In this document: piece after piece, positions 18,660 through 27,941 of the stretch
Layout: the number at the start of each line of letters is the position of its first letter
Numbering within the stretch: the first letter of the stretch is position 1
Assembly: GCF_003977685.1 (NCBI RefSeq)
Contig: NZ_RYZH01000005.1
Span: 107,730-171,729 of the forward strand
Direction: 5' to 3'
Source of the DNA: Tautonia sociabilis
GTDB taxonomy: Bacteria; Planctomycetota; Planctomycetia; Isosphaerales; Isosphaeraceae
DNA length: 64,000 bases
Notes under the pieces: generated by a model
What the model was told of the DNA's origin: nothing
Databases searched by the model: none
The model's input: the letters and a program-made list of their open reading frames with translations, nothing else
Position numbers and translations under genes: made by a program

Positions 18660-19910
18660 ATGAATCGATCGCGGACGATCTCCCGGCGCGACTGGCTGGG
18701 GGCCGTGGCCGCGGCCCCCTGGCTCGCGAGCAAGGCGGGCGGGGCCAGGACGGACCGGGGGACGAAGTCGGTGGCGGCGGTGGTGACGGTCTACCGCCCG
18801 AACAGCCATGCCGACGTGCTGGTGTCCCGCATCCTCAACGGCTGGCGGAACGACGGCGGCCCGGGGCCGGACCTGAGGCTGGCCTCGCTCTACATCGACC
18901 AGCCCGAGGCCAGCGATCTCGGCAAGGCGCTGGCCGATCAGCACGGCGTGCCGGTGGTCGAGACGATCGAGGAGGCGATCACCCTCGGCTCGGGAGGCGT
19001 GGCGGTCGACGGCGTGCTCTGCATCGGCGAGCACGGCGACTACCCGCACAACGCCAAGGGGCAGCACCTGTACCCGAGGCGGCGGTTCTTCGAGGCAGTG
19101 GCGCGCGCCTTCCAGGAGTCCGGGAGCGTGGTGCCCGTCTTCAACGACAAGCACCTCGGCCCGGTCTGGGAGGATGCGCTCTGGATGTACGAAACCAGCC
19201 GAGAGCTGGGCATCCCCTTCATGGCCGGCTCGTCGCTGCCGGTGACGTACCGCAAGCCGGAGCTGATTCTCCCAATCGGCGCCGAGCTGGACGCAGCGGT
19301 GGCGATCGGCTACGGTCCACTCGAAGCCTATGGCTTCCACGCGATCGAGGCGCTCCAGGCGATCGTCGAGCGCCGACGGGGGGGCGAGGTCGGCGTCCGT
19401 CGCGTCTCCTGCCTGGCCGGCGAGGCGATGTGGCGGGCGGTCGATGACGGTTCGATCCCGGCCGATCTGCTCAACGCCGCCATCCGGGCCACGCCGAAGC
19501 GATCGGGCCTCGACTGGCGAGCAATCTCCGGGCCTGACGTTGCGCTCTTCCGCATCGATTACGCGGATGGATTCTCGGCAACTGTGCTCATGCTCCAGGG
19601 ATTCGCGACGGGAATGGGTGTCGCCGTCTCGCCCGCCGGCGGCGAACCGAGGGCGGCGGAGTTCGAGCTACGCGACGATCCGCATTTCCCGCACTTCGCG
19701 TTCCTGCTGCACGCGATCGAGCGGATGATCCACTCGGGACGGCCAAGCTACCCGGTCGAGCGGACGTTGCTGACCTCCGGGATCCTGGACCGGGCCCTCT
19801 CCTCCGCCTCGGAGGGAGGCCGGGCGATCGAGACCCCCGAACTGGCGATTCGCTACACGCCCGCCGATTACCCGCACGCTCCGGAGCCGCCGATCCCGAT
19901 GGAAACCTAA
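18660..19910 (+). CDS. Twin-arginine exported conserved protein of unknown function
   Basis: 416 residues. The ATG at 18660, with GGAG about 7 bases upstream, opens directly on a Tat signal ([21 protein letters not shown]). The mature part reads like a Rossmann-type fold ([22 protein letters not shown], then [17 protein letters not shown] and [14 protein letters not shown]), reminiscent of the N-terminal half of Gfo/Idh/MocA proteins but without a clear dinucleotide-binding Gly motif. No enzyme family is recognised. It lies 54 bases after the candidate selenoprotein on the same strand and could be cotranscribed. Tat export suggests folding, perhaps with a cofactor, before export. Confidence 0.75.
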   Translation: MNRSRTISRRDWLGAVAAAPWLASKAGGARTDRGTKSVAAVVTVYRPNSHADVLVSRILNGWRNDGGPGPDLRLASLYIDQPEASDLGKALADQHGVPVVETIEEAITLGSGGVAVDGVLCIGEHGDYPHNAKGQHLYPRRRFFEAVARAFQESGSVVPVFNDKHLGPVWEDALWMYETSRELGIPFMAGSSLPVTYRKPELILPIGAELDAAVAIGYGPLEAYGFHAIEALQAIVERRRGGEVGVRRVSCLAGEAMWRAVDDGSIPADLLNAAIRATPKRSGLDWRAISGPDVALFRIDYADGFSATVLMLQGFATGMGVAVSPAGGEPRAAEFELRDDPHFPHFAFLLHAIERMIHSGRPSYPVERTLLTSGILDRALSSASEGGRAIETPELAIRYTPADYPHAPEPPIPMET

Positions 19911-20298
19911 GCGAACTCACATTCGCAAACGTTCCCAGCGGACAGGGAGCCCCGCCTCCGGCCCCGGAGCTCGGAGCGCTGTCGGACGGCCGCCGAAGTC
20001 GCGGCCGGCGTCGAGGGAACCCAGGCGAGCCCGATCCGCTCGGGCTCGAGGACGGGGAGCTGGCGGGAGCCGGAGGAACCAACCTCGGTGGAGTGAACGA
20101 GGCGGCCGGCAAGGATGCGCTTCCCCGAGCCGACGGGTCCGACTCGGACGACCTGGTCGAGCCTCAGGGGCGTCAAAATCACCCCGGTTCTCCCCCCGAG
20201 TCGGCCCGGCTCGACGCTTGACGGGCCGGCCAAGGGCGGTTCTGATGATGCCAACGGCCCCTCCTATCCTGACTCGAATCCGAGCGGAGTCCTGCACG
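19911..20298 (+). other. Intergenic region, no gene seen
   Basis: About 390 bases between two Tat-protein genes. Open frames here are shadows with no coherent protein features. It holds a candidate promoter near its 3' end (separate entry) and a short palindrome CTCCGG-CC-CCGGAG near 19970. Confidence 0.5.
20218..20246 (+). promoter_or_regulatory. Candidate sigma-70-type promoter
   Basis: TTGACG (20218-20223), a 17-base spacer, then TCTGAT (20241-20246), ending 52 bases before the Gfo/Idh/MocA start codon. The -35 matches 5 of 6 and the -10 matches 4 of 6 consensus bases. Confidence 0.35.
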
Positions 20299-21645
20299 AT
20301 GCGTTCGATCCAGCGCCGCGACTTCCTCCAGGCGTCGGCCGCCAGCCTGGCCACCCTGGGGGCCTCGACCGCCGCCCGAGCCGCCGCCGAACCCCGCCCG
20401 TCCGCCGGCCCGAAGGTGAAAAGCCCCAACGACTCGCTGAACGTGGCGGTCGTGGGCGTCAACGGCCGGGGCAAGGACCACGTGCGCGGCTTCCTCGGCC
20501 TGAAGGAGCAGGGGGTCCGCCTGGCGGCGATCTGCGACGTGGACGAGGACGTGGTCGGCGGCGTGATGCGGGCCATCGAGTCATCGGAGGGCTCGGCGCC
20601 GCAGTATGTCAAGGACGTGCGCCGGCTGCTCGACGACCCCGGCATCGACGTCATCTCCGTGGCCACCCCCAACCACTGGCACAGCCTGATGGGCATCTGG
20701 GCCTGCCAGGCGGGCAAGGATGCCTACATCGAGAAGCCGGTCAGCCACAACGTCTGGGAGGGCCGCAAGCTCGTCGAGGCCGCCCGCAAGTACGACCGGA
20801 TCGTCCAGTGCGGAACCCAGTGCCGCAGCCACAAGGGCATCCAGGACGCGATGGAGTTCCTCCGCTCCGGGAAGCTCGGCACGATCTACATGGCCAAGGG
20901 CCTCTGCTACAAGCCGCGCGGGTCGATCGGCCACGGCTCGTTCCAGCCGGTGCCGAAGAACCTGGACTACGACCTCTGGACCGGCCCCGCCCAGTTCCAC
21001 AAGCCCGGGGACCCCACCGTCTACAACCCGAACATCCTGCACTACAACTGGCACTGGGTCTGGAACACCGGCAACGGCGACCTGGGCAACCAGGGCATCC
21101 ACCAGATGGACCTGGCCCGCTGGGGGATCGGCAAGGACCACTTCCCCAACACCGTGCAGTCGGCCGGCGGCCGCTACGGCTACGACGACGACGGCGAGAC
21201 GGCCAACACCCAGACCGTCAACTTCGAGTACGACGACGTCCTGCTCCAGTTCGAGGTCCGCGGCCTACCCACCAACGACGAGATGGGCGTCAAGATCGGC
21301 GACATCTTCTACGGTACCGAGGGCATCCTCACCATCACCAGCTACACCAACTGGCAAACCTATTTCGGCCACAAGATGGAGCCCGGCCCCAGCGGCTCCG
21401 GCGGCGGCGACCACTACGCCAACTTCATCGAGGCCGTCCGCACCCGAGACCGCTCGATCCTCAACGCCGAGATCGAGCAAGGCCACCTCTCCAGCGCCTT
21501 CTGCCACCTGGGCAACATCGCCCTGCGGCTGGGCCGCAAGCTGCACATCGACCCGGCCACCGAGTCGTTCGTTGACGACGAGGAGGCGAACGTGATGCTC
21601 CGGCGCGACTACCGAGAGCCCTACGTCGTGCCCGAGACCGTCTGA
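20299..21645 (+). CDS. Tat-exported Gfo/Idh/MocA family oxidoreductase
   Basis: 448 residues with a Tat signal (IQRRDFLQASAASLATLG). The Rossmann domain has LNVAVVGVNGRGKDH (a GxNGxG nucleotide-binding variant), ICDVDEDV and the family block VATPNHWH, followed by EKPVSHNVWEG, where the EKP Lys is the usual catalytic residue, and the substrate domain (HYNWHWVWNTGNGDLGNQGIHQMDLARWG). Members oxidise or reduce sugars and inositols; this exported His/Trp-rich subgroup is abundant in planctomycetes and substrates are mostly unknown. The start has GGAG 9 bases upstream. It is convergent with the glycan cluster, with a strong hairpin between. Confidence 0.93.
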   Translation: MRSIQRRDFLQASAASLATLGASTAARAAAEPRPSAGPKVKSPNDSLNVAVVGVNGRGKDHVRGFLGLKEQGVRLAAICDVDEDVVGGVMRAIESSEGSAPQYVKDVRRLLDDPGIDVISVATPNHWHSLMGIWACQAGKDAYIEKPVSHNVWEGRKLVEAARKYDRIVQCGTQCRSHKGIQDAMEFLRSGKLGTIYMAKGLCYKPRGSIGHGSFQPVPKNLDYDLWTGPAQFHKPGDPTVYNPNILHYNWHWVWNTGNGDLGNQGIHQMDLARWGIGKDHFPNTVQSAGGRYGYDDDGETANTQTVNFEYDDVLLQFEVRGLPTNDEMGVKIGDIFYGTEGILTITSYTNWQTYFGHKMEPGPSGSGGGDHYANFIEAVRTRDRSILNAEIEQGHLSSAFCHLGNIALRLGRKLHIDPATESFVDDEEANVMLRRDYREPYVVPETV

Positions 21646-21674
21646 CCCGGTCGCTCGAACCAACCATCGATCCG

Positions 21675-21709
21675 GCCGGCTCCGCCCTCCCGTCCCGGGC
21701 GGGGCCGGC
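21675..21709. terminator. Bidirectional terminator-like hairpin between convergent genes
   Basis: A 13-bp stem (21675-21687 with 21697-21709, one G-T wobble) around a 9-base loop, placed between the stops at 21645 and 21739 of convergent genes. It is GC-rich without a T-run. Confidence 0.5.
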
Positions 21710-21738
21710 TCATCCGGGATCGGCTCCGGAACGGGCGA

Positions 21739-22734
21739 TCAGGCCGCCCGCACAACCCGGCGCAGCACCGCCTTCAGTCCAGGGTGGCGGTCGGAGAGCC
21801 GTTGCAGCCGGCGGGCGATGCCGATCGCCTTCGGCCCAACCCCATCGAGTTCCCGAAGCCGGGCTCGGGCCTCGTCCAGCTCGGCCGAGGTCGCGTGCAG
21901 AGCGGCCAGGGCTCGCTCAACCTGGGACTCAACCACCCGCAGGGACTGCTGCGAGGCGTGCCACTGCTGCTCGGCGTGCTCGAGCCGGGCTCGAAGCTCC
22001 CAGATCAGTGCGCGAGCCTCCTCGTTGGCCCGAGACAGCGCGAAGACGCGGGCATCCGGGCCGGCGACTCCGGTCGGCTCCGCCTCGGGGAACGGCCCGA
22101 ACGAGGCGACGAAACGACCGACCAGCTCGGGATGCAGCCAACCCTCCCGGGCCTCGAAGTCTCCCTCCCAGAAGAGCCAGGAGACGAGCGCCTCGGGAGG
22201 CAGCGAGGCGCCGACCTCGGGCGGCAGGCTCAGGCCCGGATCACCGTGCAGGCTGTGCAGCTTCGGGTGGAAGGTGATGGTCGATCCCTCGACCTCGACC
22301 ACCCAGAAGTGGTGCGACAGCCCGACCGGAACCCCGGCCTCGCGCCCTCGGGTCAGCTCAAACGCCATCGACGGCGTCTCGATGTAGCCGGCTCGGGCCA
22401 CGCGACGCATCTCGGAACACACCCAGATCGGATCGCGCAAATCTTCGAGCGTGTGAGAGCAGGTGCAGAAGTCGAAGTACCCATCGGGGAAGGGCCAGGG
22501 CTCTCGGTCGCAGAGGTCTCGGCAGATCCAGGTGGCTTCCGAGAAGCGCTCAAGGGTACCCCCCTGGGGTCCGAGGCCGAGACGGTCGCCGTAGCGGGAA
22601 CCTCTCGTCTCGTAAGGGAACTTGTCGATCACATAATCGGCCCGGTTGAAGCAGCGGGCCCAGCCCCCCACGTCGAGCACTCGGGCTTCCGGGGCGATCC
22701 GGCGGAGGACCTCGGGGACGTTGGCATCGAACAT
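21739..22734 (-). CDS. Class I SAM-dependent methyltransferase with C-terminal coiled coil
   Basis: 331 residues from ATG 22734. SAM-binding motif I is RVLDVGGWARCFNRADYVID; the FDFCTCSHTLEDLRDP stretch corresponds to the motif after the beta-4 strand. The enzyme is probably a glycan or nucleotide-sugar methyltransferase given its place at the end of a glycosyltransferase cluster. From about residue 215 the sequence becomes a long Ala/Glu/Arg/Leu-rich helix (ARALIWELRARLEHAEQQW onward) ending in a basic tail, an architecture shared with the FkbM protein encoded 27 bases upstream. The ORF is open further upstream, but that part overlaps the FkbM gene and is low-complexity. Confidence 0.8.
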   Translation of the reverse strand: MFDANVPEVLRRIAPEARVLDVGGWARCFNRADYVIDKFPYETRGSRYGDRLGLGPQGGTLERFSEATWICRDLCDREPWPFPDGYFDFCTCSHTLEDLRDPIWVCSEMRRVARAGYIETPSMAFELTRGREAGVPVGLSHHFWVVEVEGSTITFHPKLHSLHGDPGLSLPPEVGASLPPEALVSWLFWEGDFEAREGWLHPELVGRFVASFGPFPEAEPTGVAGPDARVFALSRANEEARALIWELRARLEHAEQQWHASQQSLRVVESQVERALAALHATSAELDEARARLRELDGVGPKAIGIARRLQRLSDRHPGLKAVLRRVVRAA

Positions 22735-22760
22735 GGGCCGAACCTCGACTCGATCTCGTG

Positions 22761-23705
22761 TCAGCCGGCGCGACGGCTCGACAGGAACCGGGCGACTCGG
22801 AGAGCGCCGCGCCCCAGCCGGGACCGACCGGCCTCGGCCCTCCGGAGGCGATCGAGTTCCTCTCGGAGCGCTCGCTCCCGGGCCTCGGCTCGGGCCAGCA
22901 GCTCCCGGGCCTCCCAGGCGACGAAGCGGGCATGCTCCAGGCCGTCCCGGGTGCCGAGCAATTCGTGTTCGAGGGCGCGGCGGGCCTCGGCGACCTCGAA
23001 GGGGATGAATCGATCCGAGGTCCATCGCGGCGCGGCCAGGCGGGGGAGCAGCGCGGCGTCCTCCTCGCGGAGGTAGTAGCGGTTCACGCCGTCGAAGGCG
23101 GCGAACCGATAATTCGAGGCCAGGAGGACCGGCTCCCAGGCTTCGGGGATCACGGTCGCCTCAACAACGACGGCTCGGGGACGCCAGCGTTTCCAGTCTC
23201 CCCCCCGGATGACGGCGGCCTCGTGGCCCTCGGCGTCGATCTTGAGGAAGTCGATCGTGCGATCGCCGACATAACGCTCGCAGAGATGAGCAAGCGTAAC
23301 TACAGTTACCGGGCGCTCGACGCAGGAATAGCCGTCGGCGCGGAGGCCGATGGCGAAGTCGACGTTCAGCGTCGCCATCCCCAGGGATTCGATCGGCTCA
23401 ACGAGGGTCATCGTGCCCTCCCGATCGGAGACGGCGATCGGGAGGTTCACGTCCCGGACTCGCTCCGCCGCGAGGCGATCAAAGACCTGGGCGACGGGCT
23501 CGACATTCACGCCGCTCCAGCCTCGGTCATAAAAATGCCGGGTGACGGAGTGCAGGGTGGGGTGGTTGGCGCCGATGTCGACGTAGAAGCCGTCTACCAC
23601 CCCGGGGAAGAGGCGGTGCAGCAGGATGTCCTCGCCGTACTGGGCGTAGGAGATCCAGAACGGCCCCTCGGACTGGATCGAGGGATCAGCAGGCGTTTCG
23701 GGCAT
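22761..23705 (-). CDS. FkbM family methyltransferase with C-terminal coiled coil
   Basis: 314 residues from ATG 23705, which overlaps the end of the upstream glycosyltransferase gene by 20 bases. The FkbM hallmark is clear: FWISYAQYGEDILLHRLF, then GFYVDIGANHPTLHSVT (SAM motif I), GVNVEPV, and IDFLKIDAEGHEAAVIRG. FkbM enzymes O-methylate sugars or polyketides; here a sugar of the cluster product is the likely substrate (inference). The last 90 residues form a charged helical coiled coil (ARRALEHELLGTRDGLEH onward) ending in SSRRAG. Length without the tail is normal for the family. Confidence 0.88.
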   Translation of the reverse strand: MPETPADPSIQSEGPFWISYAQYGEDILLHRLFPGVVDGFYVDIGANHPTLHSVTRHFYDRGWSGVNVEPVAQVFDRLAAERVRDVNLPIAVSDREGTMTLVEPIESLGMATLNVDFAIGLRADGYSCVERPVTVVTLAHLCERYVGDRTIDFLKIDAEGHEAAVIRGGDWKRWRPRAVVVEATVIPEAWEPVLLASNYRFAAFDGVNRYYLREEDAALLPRLAAPRWTSDRFIPFEVAEARRALEHELLGTRDGLEHARFVAWEARELLARAEARERALREELDRLRRAEAGRSRLGRGALRVARFLSSRRAG

Positions 23706-24951
23706 CGTCTCGCCTCCAGTCCCAGGCGTTGCGTCGGGCCCAGGCGGCCGAGAGGGCCTGCCACTTGCGATCCGCCAAGGGGGCCCAGTCGAAGCAGGAT
23801 CGCAGGCGAGGGCGGTCGGCCCGGGCGGAGGCGACGGCGGATCGCCAGTCGGCCAGCAGTCGGTCGGCGACGGCGAAGGTCCCCTCCGGGTCGTCGAGCG
23901 GGCAGAAGTGGGCGCCGGGGCAGTCGGAGAACAGGCTCGCCGTCGTCTCCAACCGGCCGAGCAGCACCGGGGTTCCGCTGGCGAGCGCCTCGAGGATCGG
24001 CAAGCCGAACGCCTCGACATCGGAGAGCAGAACGAGCGCCCGGCTGGAGGCATAGGCGGCCCGCAATTCGGATTCGCTCACATATCCGCGCAACTCAACG
24101 GCATGCCGGATCGCCTCGGGGATCAGACCGGCCGAGGCGTCGCTCCGGTTGCCGATGACGACGAGCCGGTACTCGGGCCGGCGTTCGAGGATCCGGGAGA
24201 ATAGGTCGATCACCCGATCGAACCGCTTGCGAATCTCGGCTAGATCGCCCACGAACAGCAGCCGAGGGGGGCGGTCGGCCGGGCCGGCGGCGAAGGCGTC
24301 GAAGTCGCAGCCCAGGGGGAGCGTGACGCAGTTCAGGCGGCCGGGGGCAAGGCGCCGGAGGGCGGCGCGCTCGGCCTCGGAGTCGGCCAGCACGACATCG
24401 GCCCGGTCGAGCACTCGGCGGTGGACGGCGGCGACATTGCCCTCCTGCTCGGGAGACATGGGGACGGTCCAGAGCGGCTGATCGTGCGGGGTGTAGCAGA
24501 GTGCGGTGCGATCGTCGAGGTGGTCGAGCACCGCCCGGCCGGTGGCGGCGTTGGCAAAGCCGACGAGCTCGACCGCATCCCATCGATCATTCGAGAGAAT
24601 CTCAGGCAATTGTACATTCAGGGGCTCGATACAATCCGGCTCGAACCGATGGGGGCCGACGAGCATCGGGAAGCCGAGCGGCGCCGCGAAATCGTGCACG
24701 CGGCGGAGCGACCTCGGGTCGCGGTCGTCGATCGCGAAGGTGAAGGCGATCCGGTCCCGGAGACGAGTCGACAGCTCGATGATGGCCCGGCCGATGCCGG
24801 AGTACATCTGGTTCGTGGTGGGGATGGCGACGAGCACGCGCATCCGGTCGGTGCGTCGCCGGAGGGCCGGCCTCCCGGTCGCGATCGAGTCGCGATGGGG
24901 AGCGGGCGGGAAGCGTCGTCGCCAGAAGGGTGGGGCGTGGGCGCTGCTCAT
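23686..24951 (-). CDS. Glycosyltransferase family 4 protein
   Basis: 421 residues, GT-B fold. It transfers a sugar from an activated nucleotide sugar to an acceptor of the cluster product. The N-terminal domain starts MRVLVAIPTTNQMYSGIGRA at residue 37, and the C-terminal donor domain has RLLFVGDLAEIRKRFDRVI, LRGYVSESELRAAYASS and the GT4 motif EAFGLPILEALASGTPVL. I chose ATG 24951 because it forms an ATGA overlap with the stop of the upstream coiled-coil gene; ATG 24843, at the GT domain itself, is an equally reasonable start. Acceptor and donor cannot be predicted. Confidence 0.88.
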   Translation of the reverse strand: MSSAHAPPFWRRRFPPAPHRDSIATGRPALRRRTDRMRVLVAIPTTNQMYSGIGRAIIELSTRLRDRIAFTFAIDDRDPRSLRRVHDFAAPLGFPMLVGPHRFEPDCIEPLNVQLPEILSNDRWDAVELVGFANAATGRAVLDHLDDRTALCYTPHDQPLWTVPMSPEQEGNVAAVHRRVLDRADVVLADSEAERAALRRLAPGRLNCVTLPLGCDFDAFAAGPADRPPRLLFVGDLAEIRKRFDRVIDLFSRILERRPEYRLVVIGNRSDASAGLIPEAIRHAVELRGYVSESELRAAYASSRALVLLSDVEAFGLPILEALASGTPVLLGRLETTASLFSDCPGAHFCPLDDPEGTFAVADRLLADWRSAVASARADRPRLRSCFDWAPLADRKWQALSAAWARRNAWDWRRDDARNAC

Positions 24952-25355
24952 GGCCGAACCGCCGTCGCCCGGGAGGGGGATCGCTCGCCGACGTGGGGAG
25001 AGGGCAGCCCGTCGGCCCGTCCCGGTCGTCGAACCGGCGACGGCTCGGCGGGAGCCGGGGCCGAGGTCGGGGTCGTGGTCGGGGAGGAGGCGAGCCGGTC
25101 CTCGATGGCGGCCAGGCGACGGGCCATCGCGACATAGTCCCAGCCGAAGGCATCCGAGGTGGCCACGCGCCGGGAGAGGGCGTCGACCTGGGCGGAGAGC
25201 TGGTCGATCTGGTCCTGGAGGTCTCGGTAGATCGCCTCCTGGCGGAAGAACATCGGGCGGAGGATGCGGCGGAGCAGGCGGCGGGCGAGCCCGAACACGC
25301 GCCTGGGGCCCTTCGCGTCGTCGACGCCGGCGTTGTAGAAGGCGAAGTCGCGCAT
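24948..25355 (-). CDS. Small coiled-coil protein of the glycan cluster
   Basis: 135 residues from ATG 25355 (MRDFAFYNAGV); the frame is open to 25430, but the extra residues are low-complexity. A basic amphipathic segment (VFGLARRLLRRILRPMFF) is followed by a heptad-like helix (IYRDLQDQIDQLSAQVDALSR) and a Pro/Thr/Ser-rich tail. No enzyme motif is seen and the family is not recognised. It is coupled by ATGA to the glycosyltransferase downstream. A scaffold or membrane-associated chain-length role is possible but unproven. Confidence 0.6.
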   Translation of the reverse strand: MRDFAFYNAGVDDAKGPRRVFGLARRLLRRILRPMFFRQEAIYRDLQDQIDQLSAQVDALSRRVATSDAFGWDYVAMARRLAAIEDRLASSPTTTPTSAPAPAEPSPVRRPGRADGLPSPHVGERSPSRATAVRP

Positions 25356-25445
25356 GGGAGGGGAGGGAGCCTCTCGGGAGGATGAAGTGAGCAGGACTCC
25401 GGAATCCGGAAACCGGAATCCGGGGGACACGAGCCCCAGGACTCG

Positions 25446-26720
25446 TCAGGCGGCCTCGGCGACGAGGGATTCGGCCAGGCCCTCGGCGAGGAGGGCGAGG
25501 CGGACGACCTCGGAGGCCGCTCCGGGGGGGGAGGCTCGGGGGGAGTCGGCGGCGTCTCGCAGGAGCGCTTCAAGGCGGGGGGCGATGACGTCGATGTGGA
25601 AGTCTCGCCAGGTCGAGGCATGGGCTCGGTCGGCGATGGGGCGGGGGTCGATGCGCCACTCGAGCAGGTCGAGAAAAGCGCGGGCGAGGTCCTCCGCCGT
25701 GGGCTTCACCTTCAGGCAGTGGACGCCGTGCACGAGCCACTCGGCCAGGCCGCAGCTCTGGGAGATGATCGGCAGGCAGCCGCCGTGCGCGGCGGCCTCG
25801 ATGGGGCCAATGCCGAACGGCTCTCGCTCCCAGGTGGGGAAGGCGAACGCCTCGTAGTCTCGGTAGCGCTCGATCAGCGAGGCGTGGTCGAGCGGGCCGA
25901 GGAAGCGGACGCGGTCCTCGACCTCGTGCTGTTGCAGGAGGGCGGGGTAGTGATTCTCGTCCACGTCGGCCTCGGCCCCAAAAAAATCAATCTCGACCGA
26001 CCATCGGGAGCGCTTGACGATGCCGGCGGCCTCGATAAGCAGATCGATTCCCTTGTAGGGGGTCAACCGGCCGGCCGAGACGACCCGGAGCGGGCCGTTC
26101 CGGATCCGTCGGCGAGGCACCGGGCGGGGACGGCCATCGACCCAGTAGGGAAGAAGCTCGACCCGGCCGTTGAGCGGGACGCCGAGCCCCTCAATCTCCT
26201 CGACGAGCCGGGAGCTAACGGCGATGAACGTGCCGCGAGCCTCCGCGCCGAACCGCTCGGCCAGCGCGGGCACGACGCGCCCCCAGACGGAGCAGCAGTA
26301 CGAGGGGACCGAGTCGCCGAGCTGCCAGGCCCAGGGCACTCCCAGGTGGTTCAGGGCGGCGATCAGGCCGAGGCCCCCGAGCCCGGTCAGGTTGTGCACA
26401 TACGCCACGTCGGGCCGGAAGTCGGCGACGGTCTCAGCCAGGGCGGCGACGTTGGGGGCGTGAACGAGCCGGGAGCGGACGTCCATCAGGCGCTGGACGA
26501 CCGCCGGCCGACGGGCCATGGCATGACGGTTCCAGATATCGGCGATCGTGAATCGGCGGAGGACGTGATCCTCGGGGGGCACGAACCCCCGGGCCGAGGC
26601 GGTGAGAACGAGGACCTCATGGCCCAGGCGCCGGAGGGCGTCGACGGCCTGGGCGCAGGCAAGCTCGTAGCCGCCGACGACTTCGGGAGGGTAGAAATTG
26701 CTCAGGACGAGGATCTTCAT
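25446..26720 (-). CDS. Glycosyltransferase family 4 protein
   Basis: 424 residues starting MKILVLSNFYPPEVVGGYEL, a textbook GT4 N-terminus. The donor domain shows LRVVSAGRLTPYKGIDLLIEA, then VRFLGPLDHASLIERYRDYEAFAFP and the acidic motif EREPFGIGPIEAAAHGG. It ends with a Ser/Pro linker and a helical tail. Its start overlaps the stop of the upstream glycosyltransferase gene by ATGA, so the two are translationally coupled. It probably adds a sugar in the same glycan pathway. Confidence 0.9.
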   Translation of the reverse strand: MKILVLSNFYPPEVVGGYELACAQAVDALRRLGHEVLVLTASARGFVPPEDHVLRRFTIADIWNRHAMARRPAVVQRLMDVRSRLVHAPNVAALAETVADFRPDVAYVHNLTGLGGLGLIAALNHLGVPWAWQLGDSVPSYCCSVWGRVVPALAERFGAEARGTFIAVSSRLVEEIEGLGVPLNGRVELLPYWVDGRPRPVPRRRIRNGPLRVVSAGRLTPYKGIDLLIEAAGIVKRSRWSVEIDFFGAEADVDENHYPALLQQHEVEDRVRFLGPLDHASLIERYRDYEAFAFPTWEREPFGIGPIEAAAHGGCLPIISQSCGLAEWLVHGVHCLKVKPTAEDLARAFLDLLEWRIDPRPIADRAHASTWRDFHIDVIAPRLEALLRDAADSPRASPPGAASEVVRLALLAEGLAESLVAEAA

Positions 26721-27841
26721 GACGCGAGGGACCTCCGCCCCGGGGCCGATTCGAGCAGTTCGTCGTAGAGGGCGGCGAGCTTCGCGCCAGCGACCTTCAG
26801 ATCGAAGGCGCGGAGCACCTGGCGGCGGGCCTCTCGGCCAACGCGTTCAACCGTCTCGGGCTCGGATGCCAGGCGGCGGAGCAGGGCGGTCAGCTCGTCC
26901 AGCGAGTCGAAGAGATAGCCGCTGCGGGCGGGGGCGATGAACTCCGGCATGGCGGCCACCCGGGAGGCGATGGGGACCGTCTCGCAGCTCATGGCCTCCA
27001 GCAGGGTCAGGCCCATCAGCTCCGGAGCGCGGTAGCGTCGGCCGTAACAGTCGACGTAAACCGAGGGCAGGACGTTGCACCAGGCCCGAGCGTAGAGGTC
27101 TCGGACGGCGTCGTCGTCGGCGTCGGTGACGAAGGTGACGTCCTTGCCGGCGGCCAGGCGACGGAGCAGGGCGAAGTAGTCGGGGTCATACGGCCGGCCG
27201 CAGACGGTCAGCGGCAGCTCGGGGGGGAGGGCCCGGATCAGGCGATCAATCCCTTTGTGCGCAAGCAATCGTCCGACATAAAGGACCCGGTCCCTTGTCG
27301 GCCGAGGCTCGGGGGGGGCGAAGCGATCGGCGTCGACGCCTCCTCGAATGACGACGATCGGCGTGGGGGTGCGGAACAGGGAGGCGCCGAAGTCGGAGTA
27401 GGCGACGATGCGGTCGGCCAGCTCCAGGCTGCCGAGCGAGGCGCCGAGCCAACTGGAATGGCCGCCGTGGTCGGAGGCGCAGACCGGCTTGCGCTGTTGT
27501 CGGGCCGCGAGCAGGCCGAACTCGCCGGACCGGCTGAAGGCCATGTGGACGTGGACGAGGTCCGCGTCGGCGATGGCCTCGGGAAGGTCCCAGGAGACGG
27601 CGTCGAGCGGGTCCTTCGGGCGAGCTCCCACCGGGAGGACGCGGAGGGAGACGCCGGGCCGTAACGGCTTCCGCGCCGGGGAGACGCCGTAGGAGATCAG
27701 CTCGACCCGGTAGCGGCCTCCGGTGGCCTCGACCAGCCCCGCGGCCATGTTGGTCGCGTAGCGCTCTCCCCCTCCAAGGCAGGAGGCCTCGTCGAAATAC
27801 AACGGGGTGAGGAAAGCGACCGTCCGTGTCGCATCGGCCAT
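26717..27841 (-). CDS. Glycosyltransferase family 4 protein, first gene of the cluster
   Basis: 374 residues. N-terminal GT-B half: VAFLTPLYFDEASCLGGGERYA, VHVHMAFSRSGEFG. C-terminal half: RVLYVGRLLAHKGIDRLIRAL, then VLPSVYVDCYGRRYRAPELMGLTLLEAMSC, where the usual E-x7-E motif appears as PELMGLTLLEA. It is the most upstream gene of the minus-strand glycan cluster; about 100 bases separate it from the adenylate kinase stop. Its stop overlaps the next start by ATGA. Confidence 0.9.
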   Translation of the reverse strand: MADATRTVAFLTPLYFDEASCLGGGERYATNMAAGLVEATGGRYRVELISYGVSPARKPLRPGVSLRVLPVGARPKDPLDAVSWDLPEAIADADLVHVHMAFSRSGEFGLLAARQQRKPVCASDHGGHSSWLGASLGSLELADRIVAYSDFGASLFRTPTPIVVIRGGVDADRFAPPEPRPTRDRVLYVGRLLAHKGIDRLIRALPPELPLTVCGRPYDPDYFALLRRLAAGKDVTFVTDADDDAVRDLYARAWCNVLPSVYVDCYGRRYRAPELMGLTLLEAMSCETVPIASRVAAMPEFIAPARSGYLFDSLDELTALLRRLASEPETVERVGREARRQVLRAFDLKVAGAKLAALYDELLESAPGRRSLAS

Positions 27842-27941
27842 CGCGTCCGTTCCCTCGGCGCGGCGGGGCGGGTCGGTTCGGGTGGCGCTCCCCCGAGCCG
27901 GGGCCGGTCATACCGCCATCGGCGGCGGCGGTCAAGGCGGA

